Of a stretch of DNA of 64,000 bases, positions 46,789-57,801 are shown one piece after another. How positions within the stretch are numbered: the first letter of the stretch is position 1; each line of letters begins with the position of its first letter. The DNA lies in the NCBI GenBank assembly GCA_905250025.1, contig CAJNOJ010000415.1, positions 1 to 64,000 on the forward strand, given 5' to 3'. Under the pieces are notes generated by a model. The model saw only the letters and a list, made by a program, of their open reading frames with translations. It did not search any database and had not been told where the DNA came from. The position numbers and the translations under genes are program-made. Source of the stretch: Adineta ricciae (taxonomy: Eukaryota > Rotifera > Eurotatoria > Adinetida > Adinetidae).

Positions 46789-47082
46789 ATGGCTCGTGCT
46801 CTCATTTTTCTTGTTGTACTTGTGCTGGTTTTCGGAATGACATTAGGTAAGTTAAAAATAATAAGAAATATTTGAATAATACGTCAATTTATGTGTATTT
46901 GAATAGATTCCGTTTCAGCTGGTACGTGCGGATGTCCATGGAATTCAGCACGTTGTGAAGCTAATTGTATGGGAAAGAATATTGGTGCTGTAACTGGTTC
47001 ATGTCGCGGTTTTGCTTATGCGTCTTGCAAATGTAAAGTCAATGGAAGTTGGCAATCCATTGCTGGCAGTTGTTCGAATTAA
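46789..47082 (+). CDS. Secreted cysteine-rich defensin-like peptide (CS-alpha-beta type)
   Basis: Two exons (46789-46846 and 46907-47082; 60-bp intron, gtaagt...aatag) encode 77 residues. Residues 1-24 are a clear signal peptide (ARALIFLVVLVLVFGM) ending SVSA, leaving a 53-residue mature peptide. It has eight Cys at 27, 29, 36, 40, 52, 60, 62 and 75. The inner set C36-x3-C40...C52...C60-x-C62 matches the CS-alpha-beta signature of invertebrate defensins; the outer Cys pair is additional. Such peptides are usually antimicrobial and act outside the cell. The gene has its own TATA box and a polyadenylation signal. Other Cys-rich secreted peptides remain possible. Confidence 0.7.
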
Positions 47083-48453
47083 ATGCTTCTTTTCCTAATT
47101 TTTTCTGACTAATGTTTCCTCTATTCTGAAAAATTTCGTTTAATTAAGTTAACCCTTTCGATTTCGACGTTTTCTTGCGGGTGTGAGAAATGCAGGCGAA
47201 TCTTAAAAACGAAGAACTTTCCCATTTTTGCTATTTATTGTTTCAATAAAGATGTTGACGTCGGTCAAAAATGAGAGTTCTTCTGTATTCATTTTTTAAC
47301 AAGATATCGGTTTTATATACTGAATAATCTATTCTATAGTTGAAAACTAAATCAGAAGTTTCATTAAAGGATAAGAAGAAGAGTAAATCTGATGTCAAAG
47401 GTATATCTATTGAACTTATATCTAATAATAAATGTTGTCTGTCTTAACGATACTATATATCACTTTGTTTTAAATTTTCATTAACTCAAATACCAATCGC
47501 ATATGCAGTAATGTCTGGATTCATACCTTTCTTTGCATTTTCGTGTTTTTTTCTCTTGAGGTGGTCAATTCAATTAAGAAGGAGAAGAGGATAAATTATA
47601 GTAGTATCGTTTTTTTTTTAAATTTATTGATTTGGTTGTCGTCGTTGTAAAATATGGTTATTTACATGTGAAGGAGTCTGTTGAATACATCGATATATAT
47701 CTGTCATTCCTATTTTTAGGAGTATATGTCGAATGAAGAAAATTTCTTTTATTCAATAAAATATGAACTTAATCAAGAATAAAATTGAACAAGAGTTGTT
47801 ATTCGTGTTTCATTAATCTGTTCACTTCGTCTATAATTGTGTCAAAATCTCTCTAAAGCTTAAAGGAGTAAATGACGAATCATAGTATGGTGCAAAAATT
47901 CTACTAGTTCATCGACGAGAGCCTTTGTTCAAATGCTTTATGTACAACAATTTATGAGAAGTTGAGTTGATGTGTGGGTTATTCAATCATTCTACGAACG
48001 AAGAAAAAAAAATGTTCGGTCATCTGAAGAATATCAAAGAACGAGAATAAGAATGAAAAAAGTACATTTGTACTACAAGATATATTGGATGATTGAATAT
48101 AGAATCCAGGTTGATAGAAAACGGAGCTAGTTGCATAGATTTAAATTAGTTTTACTTGAGAAAATTTATTCTAGAACCTTCAGTATGTTAGATGTGTTCT
48201 ATTTTTTCAATCAAAGTAATGATCTCCTTGAATTTTTTTCAATAATTGACTCAATTCAGCACTTCAATATATGTATAGAATCAATTTTTTTCTCTCTCTT
48301 GGCTTCTTATAACGAAAGACATTGACCTTCGTTTGAACATAGACTGTCGATAGGCACATTCTTCTTTTGACCTTGTTTTCATACAGAAAGTTTCTCCTTT
48401 CACTCCTATTCAAACACCCTATTCGATGAATTTATCAAGCTCAATAAATCAAA
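47083..48453. other. AT-rich intergenic region with second arm of the degenerate duplication
   Basis: It contains the 47542-47713 and 47785-47845 stretches related to sequence upstream of the peptide gene. No second peptide gene was found after them. Confidence 0.45.
47245..47250 (+). promoter_or_regulatory. Polyadenylation signal AATAAA after the peptide gene
   Basis: AATAAA lies 163 bp after the stop codon, on the coding strand. Confidence 0.4.
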
Positions 48454-50095
48454 ATGTATCCAAGAAAGTATCGTTTAGCCGATCCGCTCGATGTTAATCA
48501 AAGAGAGAAATTGTTTCAATCAACGTCATCGAAATCGCGTAATGATAAAGCAACAGTTACTTCAACTCCACGTTGGTGGCTTGTTTTACCATGTTTAACA
48601 TTGATAATTTTGATTCAGTCATCAGATCCACTTCTTATGAATGATTTTATTATACGTCATTATGAGCGTCGTTATGGATTTGATACATCACCAGGTTCAC
48701 AGCATAAAGATTGTATAAAATCTCAAAGAACAACTTCTTCATCTCAATCCTATTGGCAATTTTATTCTAATGATCAAAATCATCCTGATTATTCGAAAGT
48801 TCAACAAGATGCAGCTAGTTTTCATACAAAAAATTCCCTTGTTGGACTTATTCCTGCAGGTTTAACATTTATTTTACTTGGTGCAAATTGCGATCATATT
48901 GGACGTCGGCCATTGATCATTTTACCACTCATTGGAAAGATTATTTGGTATTCATCAATGTTAATTATTGTTCATCGTGATCTATCTGATACATGGATCT
49001 TAAGTGCTCGCGCGTTAGATTCTATATTTGGTTCAGGTGGTTTAATCATGTTAGGTGCACTTGCGTATGTTACTGATTGTACAAATACATCAAATCGACC
49101 ACGAGCATTTTTGTTAACTGAAGCTATTATGTTTTTAGCTCGTATAATACCAGTATTAGCAATAGGAATTTGGTTGCGTTACTTTCAGTATACTGTACCA
49201 TTGAGTGTTTGTTTGAGTTTGAGTGTAATTGCTCTAATCTATGCAATATTTATACAACCAGAATCAATCGACAACGTGTGAGAATACAAATAGTATTCAT
49301 CGTTTGAGAAATTTTCCTTTCTTTTGTTTTAGACGAAATATGTCTTTTTTCAAACAGTTAACACTTATTCGTTTAAAATATCTTATTAATATTGTAACAG
49401 CATACACAAAAAAACGATCTGACAATAAACGACAACTATTGCTATTAATAACAATTATAAGTATTTTAATTCAAGTTGCAGTATTTGGATATTTATCTGT
49501 CCTTTCACTTTATTTATATGGACAACCTTTATGTTTGGATGCATTACATGTTGGATTACTTTCAACTGCTCAAGCTGTACTTGTATTTCTTTGGAGTACA
49601 ATTACTGCATTGATTAATAAGCCATTTGATAATTCATATTTACCATTATTTATGGGAATCTTTGCTGTTATTGGAAATCTTATTATTTTAGCTTTTGCAA
49701 AGACGATTTGGTTACTTTATATTGGCGTTTGCATTGGAAGTTTAACTTTCATGATTATGCCTATACTTCGAGCTAAAATAGTGAAACAGATTGAAATAGA
49801 TGAATATGCAATTGTATTTATAGCTGCTGGTATTATTGAAACAGTTGGCCATTCAGCAGTGGGTGCTGCTGCGAATAGTATTTACAATGCTACACTTAAC
49901 TTTCTACCAGGTTTAGTCTTTTTGGTGTTTGCAGGTATCGCTATTATTTCACTATCAATTCTATCGTAGGTTTTTTTCCTATGGATTTTATTAGCATCTC
50001 GATTATTTTGTTTTAGGTCTCTAGCATTCGTGGAACAAAAGATCTCGAAAAACACAAATGCAAAATTGATGAGAAACCGCCGTGACACGATATAA
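48454..50095 (+). CDS. Major facilitator transporter, SLC46/folate-transporter-like
   Basis: Three exons (48454-49277, 49333-49965, 50017-50095) encode 511 residues. Twelve hydrophobic segments can be counted, with the MFS loop 2-3 motif as LGANCDHIGRRPLI near residue 150. A long first extracellular loop follows TM1, as in SLC46 proteins (proton-coupled folate transporter and relatives), and exon 2 carries the second six-helix bundle. It probably moves a small organic anion or metabolite across the plasma or endosomal membrane with protons. The subfamily call rests on overall shape and a few motifs. Confidence 0.7.
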
Positions 50096-51334
50096 ACTAA
50101 ATCAAAGGATGAGGTGAGGGTGCGAAAATTCGTCAGGATATTGGAGGAATGATCCTAGCGAGAACATTAGCGATGGAATGACTTCGACTATTCCTAAACG
50201 ACGGCATCTTCGCCAGATAAGGCGATTATTTTGTATTTATTGTTTTTGCTAGATCACTCGTAGAGTCTGGTTTTTTTACGGTAAAATTGAAATTGATGAT
50301 CAATTTATGGTGTGTTATATGATGTAATGCTAAACTTGATGCTAAGACACATGCTGACATACTTAACACAAGAACACGAGAAAAACAAGTTCATTGGTGC
50401 AAGCTAAAATTATTAACATTATATAGTAGTTGGACTATCATAAATACCGATGTTGAGATCGCGAAATTTGTGAAAGATTGCCATCTAAACTTTGTTTGTG
50501 TAGCAAATTGTTAAAATTGAACATGTAGTTGTTCGAGGATCATCTTTATGAACTCAACAAACATACTCACTCTCAATCGATTGTTGATTATGTCAAAGTC
50601 ACATTGGAAGATTTAATAAGAATGAAAATAATCGACCTATTGAAATCATTAACCCGTACTATACGGACATTAAACGCATCTGAAATGAAAAACTTCTCTT
50701 CAGTCAGAAATCATTGAAAGTGCGTTTTCAGTCATGCTTTATTTTCCGAACTTAACCTGTTTATTCTACTCACTCTTATCTCTTTCATATCGAAACTGTA
50801 GACTTGTTCGTTCGACATTTTTTTTCTATCAGAGATTCGCATCCCAATTACCAAAACTATGGTCCAAGTCCTCATCAGTGATCATTAACGATAGGAATAA
50901 CAAATAATTTGTCACTCAACAAATGAATATTTCACTAATAGTTAAGGTTTTGTTTTTTGCAATGTGTTATAATTATTAGAACCATCTAAATGTATGTATA
51001 AAAATTCAATCAATGTTTTATTCGAAGTATCGAAAGAGATTACCATCAGGAGAGAATGATGATGACACAGGTCAAAGGTGCGGGCATGGGATGCTATATT
51101 TTCAGCAAAAGAATATGATGCGCGTGTATACTAAAACGTGATTTCACGCGGAAATGAATATAATAGAAAATACTTTGAAAACGACGAGTGCTACTTGCTT
51201 TTTGTCCGTTGTAAAACATATATGTCTTTTATCAGTGTCAGGGTGAAACTATGTCACTCTGATGCTTTTTTTTTGTAAAACAAAACAGAACAACATTAAT
51301 TGAAATGTAAATAAAACGTTTTTGTTGGATTAGT
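50096..51334. other. Intergenic region
   Basis: A 62-codon frame at 50529-50717 (LFEDHLYELNKHTHSQSIVD...) looks protein-like but has no ATG start at its 5' end and no recognisable family; it may be a gene remnant. Nothing else was seen. Confidence 0.35.
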
Positions 51335-52243
51335 TCAAGCTGCTTTATTCGTTGGTGCGGTTTTCATTGCTAAAGGTATAACTATTGCTGTATGATGCGC
51401 TTGTCTTGGTATGAATTGAAAGAGAAAAATAACAAAATAGCCAAGAAAAAAGAAATAAAGTTCAGCCTGTACACCACAGTCTGGTGGTAAACCACAGAGA
51501 CGAAGGATGGGTATAAAATAAATTGGTAGATTGAAACTCATATTTAAACCAGATACCAAAAATAGCTGAATAATCATTCGTCGTTGTTTGCCCCATTGAG
51601 CTGATTGATAAAGACGCCGCCTTTGTACTTGTACACGAATAATAAGACCTACACTAGCTATACCTTCTAGGAAAATTGGTATGCTGCCATTGACAATCAA
51701 TTCCCACATTGTAAAAATACCATACGATTGATAGCATGGTGAGGCATTACATACTGGTAATGTGTAATCATAAGTATCTTCACACGGTGGAAAGAAAATA
51801 ACTAGTGGTAGATAATGAAATAAGAGCCGCCCAGTCCTAGTTGAAAGCCAACGATCATGAAATATTATAATGTGTCGCTCAATAGCTAACCAAGCCATCA
51901 AAATAACACCTCCAGTATAAAAGCCCAAATCAGTAAACCACCATAAAAGACAAACACTATGTGTAGGTGGTTGTACAACACCATTATGATAGAAAGCAAG
52001 ATAAAAATTGATATCAATAAATTGAATAGGTAAACCAAAGATTAATATAGCAAGAATAGTATGATTGTGTAGTGCTTGTCGCTGTGTTCGAGTTATAAGT
52101 ATATAAGAAACAAGACACATACTACAGATTGTTGATGGAATATTAAAGAGAAGCATCAACCAAAAACGAGCTATACGTGGCAAAGAGATTTCTGAATTAA
52201 TAAACATAGTACCGCTATTATTAACATTACTATCGGTAGACAT
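51335..52243 (-). CDS. Rotifer-type 7TM receptor with shortened fourth helix
   Basis: A single exon of 302 residues. Segments at about 27-50 (TM1), 62-84 (TM2), 97-120 with WLAIERHIIIF (TM3), 171-198 (TM5), 222-248 (TM6) and 265-285 (TM7) are clear. The N-terminus has Asn-glycosylation sites. Between RLLFHYLPLVIFF and PPCEDTYDYTLPVC only about a dozen hydrophobic residues remain where TM4 should be. The ERH in place of DRY and the CEDTYDYTLPVCNASPCY loop fit orphan bdelloid receptor families. The frame is otherwise intact, so either TM4 is very short or this allele has an in-frame deletion and is nonfunctional. Confidence 0.7.
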   Translation of the reverse strand: MSTDSNVNNSGTMFINSEISLPRIARFWLMLLFNIPSTICSMCLVSYILITRTQRQALHNHTILAILIFGLPIQFIDINFYLAFYHNGVVQPPTHSVCLLWWFTDLGFYTGGVILMAWLAIERHIIIFHDRWLSTRTGRLLFHYLPLVIFFPPCEDTYDYTLPVCNASPCYQSYGIFTMWELIVNGSIPIFLEGIASVGLIIRVQVQRRRLYQSAQWGKQRRMIIQLFLVSGLNMSFNLPIYFIPILRLCGLPPDCGVQAELYFFFLGYFVIFLFQFIPRQAHHTAIVIPLAMKTAPTNKAA

Positions 52244-53302
52244 TTGTTGACAGAAGCGAAACGAATTCTAAAAAAGAAAAGTATTATTTTATTTTGTTAC
52301 AAAAACAAATAGACGACGATGAACTCGCTTGAGCAATTGGTTAGTATTCAAGAAGATTTCTTAAAGAGAAAAAAGAACTTGCTAAGTCAAGGCTCTGGAT
52401 TATGTTTCAATTAGATTGAAGTAATCCTCAGTAATTCTTTTCTTGCAACGACAAAGAAAAACTAATCATACCTTCTATACTTATATCACACTGAGGGTGT
52501 GTGGGTGAGGGCACCATTCGGTCATAGAAAGTTACTTGACGAGGAAATTAGTCTTATATAAGTTTAAGTAACATTAAATGTGATGTCAATTTTGTTTGGA
52601 ATGAATCGTAGTGATCATTGGTTTTTACGCTATTATAACAGAATGTTGTAATATATTATTAATTGAAGTACGAAAATCTGAGAGCCGAATTGAAAGTAGT
52701 TTGTCATATTGCAAAACACAGATTTTTCATAGATATGGAAAGAATTCTCAAAATGAAAGTTTTCTGTACTCCATAAGTAAACGCTTCAATTTATTTTAAA
52801 TATTCATATGGTTTTTACAAAAAAGTTATGAAACACGAGTACCCGAAATTCCTATCATGAAATCTCAGGATCTGCTGTCAAGTTTCGCAGTCTCCTAAAT
52901 CTTGGAATCATGGTGTCGGCAGATGTTCTGAAAGATTTTGTGACAGAATATTTCTAAGCTTCACAAATAGTTTAAACTTTGTTTAGTCCATGCCTTAGAT
53001 TTTCTTCAAAACAAATATCTTTCTACTCATTTCTCGTAATCCTATTGTCATTGTCTACCAAAATTGATTGGCCATAGATATTTTATAATTTGACAGTAGA
53101 TGCAATTTTCTTCCTTTCGAATATGTTTAATAAAAACCCAATAGAATCATGAAAAATTATTTATACTCATTTTAGCAGATTAAAGTATCTAGAGAGAGTA
53201 AAAGATTTTACATGTAAAATATATGAGAAAAGAATAAAAAAATACAATGACAAAAAAGATAGTTGAATTGTTTGTATTTTTTATGGACTAACTTTTTGTT
53301 GA
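52244..53302. other. Intergenic region
   Basis: AT-rich; no gene, repeat or RNA recognised. Confidence 0.4.
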
Positions 53303-56300
53303 TTAAATTTTACATGTATTTAAGAAAATAGATATAGTACTAGCAAGTGCATCTGTAATAACTAAATCTAAACGTTCATCGCCATCAAGATCACCTGCCA
53401 ATATGAAACTGGGATCAACACCAGTTGAAAGACTTTTAATTTCTTCAAAAGTTCCATCGCCATTACCAAGGTAAATGTTTACAGTATTTTCAACGTAGTT
53501 TGTTACTGCTAAATCGACATATGTATCATTATTTAAATCATATGATATAATAGAAGACGGACCATTATCAACGGTATAATTTGCTGAAGTAAAAAATGTT
53601 CCATCTCCTTTACCAAATAAAAGCGTAATCGTATTATCATTTTGATTAATAACAGCTAAATCTAAATAATTATCCTTATTGAAATAATTTGCTGTTATAT
53701 ATACCGGATATTGTCCAACTTTATATGTTTGTTTTGATATAAATGTTGCATTTCCGTAACCTAGCCAAACAGTAATTGAATTATTATTTCTATTAACTGT
53801 AATAATATCGAATAGATTATCTCGATTAAAATCATTTGATACTAATGCAGACGGTTGATACCCAACGGAAAAATCATAATAATGATTAAAATATCCATTT
53901 CCTCTACCTAATAAAATACTTATACTATTACTGGCCGTATTAGCTATAGCAAGATCAAGAATGTTATCGTTATTGAAATAATTGGATAGAACAAAATCAG
54001 GTTTAAGGCCAGTTTTATAGATTTGTTGTCCTATAAAGATTTTATTTATGTCACCATAGATTAAATTAATAGTACTAGTATTCGCACTAACGATTGCTAA
54101 ATCGAGTTTATCATCATTATTAAAATAATTGGATATGATAGAAGTAGGAGCAATACTAGTTGAATATTGTGAATAACTCTCGAAAATTCCATTTCCTAAA
54201 CCAACCAAAAGAGTAATTGTACTGTCAATATAATTAGTAACAACCAAATCAAGTTTTTTATCATAATTAAAGTCATTAATTGTAAGTGATTGTGGACTAT
54301 TTCCAACCATGTATGAAACTTTAGATTTGAATGAATTGTTTGTATCACTTAAAAATATATTAATGGTATTATCTCCATTATTAACAACAACAATATCTTG
54401 ATGCTTATCATTATTCAAATCATTTGATAAAACAAAATATGGTAATTCACCTGTTGGATAAATAATTTGATCTTGAAATGTTCCATTATTATTACCGAAA
54501 AGAACGCTAATTGTATTATTAAGACTATTTGTAACAACTAAATCTAAGTTATTATCGTTATTAAAATAATTTGATGTTATTGATATTGGCCCCTGACCAA
54601 CAAAAAATATTTTTAAATCCGAAAATGTTTTATTTCCGTAATTAAGTAATATGCTAATAGTATTTGTATTACAATTAGTAACTGCAATATCCAAATAGCT
54701 ATCATTATTAAAATCATTTGATGTTATTGAACATGGTTTCGAGTTAGCATAATAACTAATTGGTTCACCAGAAAAATCACTATTATTATTAAAAAAAATA
54801 TAAACCGCATCGTCATATGGACAAGCTACAACTATATCTTTTATACCATCATTATTAAAATCACCAGAGAGTAATGAAGAAGGATATGAACAAGCACTAT
54901 ATGCTACTTTTTGTCCAAAAGCTCCATTTTCATTTCCTAGAAAGACATTGATATTATCATCATATGTAGTCACAGCTAAATCTAATATTGTATCGTTATT
55001 AAAATCATCTGTGATAATAAATTGAGGAGATGGATCGGTTGAACAAGTTGTTAATTTCGGAAATGTACCATTACCAAGACCAAGTAAAATACTAACAATA
55101 CTTTTATCGTTACTTGTCACTGCAACATCTAATATCGTATCATTATTAAAATCATTTGATATGATAAATGTTGGTTGAGATCCTACTATATATCTTGGCG
55201 ACGAAGGAAATGTCCCATCTGAAGCACCAAAGAGTATACTAATTGTATTATCACCATTATTAATAACAATAATATCATTTATATCATCAGAATCACATTG
55301 ACCTGATGCAACACCTATCGGTCGTGTTCCGACATTATAAGTGACTTGCACCTGAAAAGTACCGTTTTTATTACCAATCAATATACTAATAGTATCATCT
55401 CTACTATTTGTAGTAACTAAATCTTCATAGCCATCATTATTGAAATCACTTAATGTGATGAAAATTGGACCACCACCAACATTATATTTAGCTGCGTTTG
55501 TAAATGTGCCATTGTCTTTACCAAAGAGTATATTGACAATATTATTGCCAATATCAGATATCGCTAAATCAGTATGATTGTCATTATTGAAATCACTCGA
55601 CGTAATTGCATATGGTGTAGAACTAATATCAAAAGAATTTATTAATACAATTGAACCATTTCCAAATCCATAATACACCATCATCTCACCAAAGATGTAG
55701 TTTACTGCTATCAAATCCATGTTGTTATCATTATTAACATCGTAAACTACCACATCTGATAGACCAATGTCAGTATCGTATTTTACCTGTGAGTCAAACG
55801 ATCCATTGCCAAAGCCAAGTAGTATACTGATGAAATTGGCATTATAATTGATTACTACTAAATCTACTACATTATCATTGTTCAAATCACTTGATACAAT
55901 AGCCTGTGGCGTAGATCCAACCTGTAATGTAGTTGAACTAGAAAAAATTCCATATCCCGAACCGAGCAATATGCTCACAGTATCACCAATTTGGTTGATT
56001 ACTGCCAAATCCTGTATATTATCACCATTGAAATCGTTCACTGTTACATCTACTGGATATGATCCAACGAAATAAGCTTTTTGTGTTTGAAATGATCCGT
56101 CACCATTACTAAGCATTACATTCACTGTATTATCAGATTCACAGACTACCAGTACATCACTTTTTTTATCGTTGTTTAAATCAGAAAATACTATTTGGTT
56201 CGGGCGATAACCTGTTGCAATTGTAGTTTGAGATCGAAATCTTCCTTTCCCACGGCCAAACATCATAGTTACATCATTATCTTGCTGATTGACCACGAAA

Positions 56301-57801
56301 ACGTCTAAGAATGTATCATTATTAAAATCGTTTAATGTTGCACCGACAGGATTAAGACCAGTAGAATACCATTGTCTACTACCTAGATAAGGTGTTTTAC
56401 ACCGTTGTACTATAGAAGAAGATGAAAATTAATATGTACATAGATCTGTAACGCATACCTTCATTAACGTTAGCTTTAGCTCTTATAGCTAAAATAACGC
56501 CAACAATAGCGCCTACTACTGCTAAAGTTATAAATGAGAAGAGTGGAATGGCATATCGTTTTTTCCTATACCAACTTCGTCTAACAAAACAAATAAACAA
56601 ATTGAACCAAAATATAGATGATACAAAGATGGAGAAAGTACTCGAAAGAGTCCGTCTTTGTCCATCTTTCTCTATATATGTATAACTTACCTCTTCTTTG
56701 GGTATATGTGTGCACCTAAATAAGTAGTATAGAACAATAAAATTTTACTATGTGTATATGAATACCCTCAAATGGTGGTTGAAGAAGAGTATCTTGTGGA
56801 ATAACTTGTTTCATATGAATAATATACATTTGAGGTGCTGGACTAAATTGTGATTGAACTATCATGTGTGTACCAGGTAAGAGAAGAAGTTCATCTTCAG
56901 TAACAAAATGTGAATGTTCCCGAACTGTTCGACCATTAATAGCTTCGACAGAAAATAATGTTCGAGATCCACTATTACCCAAATACATGTTATTTTCTAA
57001 TACAGTTAATTCAGTCGTACATGATGAAAATGCCCACCATGTTACTGGTGTACCTGGCGGAAATTCTTTACTCAAATCTTTTGTTACACCTCGCCAAATA
57101 GTACATTGTGGAACACATGGCAATTTAACAAGAGCAGTAATGAATAATTTCATATATTTGAAATAAGGTCGAAGTTCTTCACGATTTAAATTTTTAAGAG
57201 TATAATTAAGCATAGAATAAAGACTTCGATGTGGAGCATCCCATTCAATAGTGTATAAACGAATAGCAGCACTTTCATCGATAGTAAGATTATTAGGTGG
57301 TTGTGGAGGTGTTTCATTTAAAGCTAAATCAACATAGAATGATAGATTATGTAGAATATCATTAAGAGGAGCACATGCTTCAGCAAGTGGTAAGATTAGT
57401 TCGTTCGCATATTCAATAATAGGATCTGATGGTAATTCATTTTCATTTGCAATATTAACAGTTGTCTCAATTTGCTGATCGCCATTCATGGGTGGAGTTG
57501 ATGTTGCGATAATTTCATTTTCCATAAATTCGCTTTGATCGTCAAATGTTTTATATGTCCTGCTGGGCATGGCTGATGAATCATTGAGAATTTGAAGTGG
57601 TACCTTTCGTTGATGTCGATCATGGGATATTATTTCATTATTAAATCCATCGAACATTAATTTAGTTCGTGTACGAACATTTTTATTGGCAGGTGATGGT
57701 CGTTGATATTTTCTCACTTCATCATCCAATGGAATAGCCGTTTCCATAGTTTGTATGCGAACATTTTTCATACGCGGTTTTTTTGGTTCATCAGAATTCA
57801 T
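53303..57801 (-). CDS. ADP-ribosyltransferase - transmembrane - VCBS/FG-GAP repeat fusion protein
   Basis: Four exons (56766-57801, 56691-56715, 56459-56580, 53303-56409) splice in phase to 1429 residues. Residues 1-120 are disordered. An R-S-E type mono-ADP-ribosyltransferase domain spans about 125-340: Arg237 in IWRGV, Ser259-Ser260 in WAFSS, and the catalytic E302-D-E304 in TEDELLLLPGT, an ExE typical of arginine-specific enzymes. A 25-bp exon leads to a basic stretch (KKRRSWYRKKR) and one TM helix at 364-386. Twenty-one VCBS repeats of about 46 residues follow (DFNNDxxxDLAVxNxxxNTISILLGxGNGTF), with Asp/Asn loops that should bind calcium. The positive charge before the helix predicts type II topology: ART inside, beta-propeller-like repeats outside. 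A receptor that passes an outside signal to an ADP-ribosylating domain is one reading. Confidence 0.75.

Noticed and set aside
53303-56409. Periodic DNA with attatc(a)ttattaaaatc motifs resembling a minisatellite
   Set aside because: The period of about 140 bp is the coding of 46-residue VCBS repeats in one open frame.
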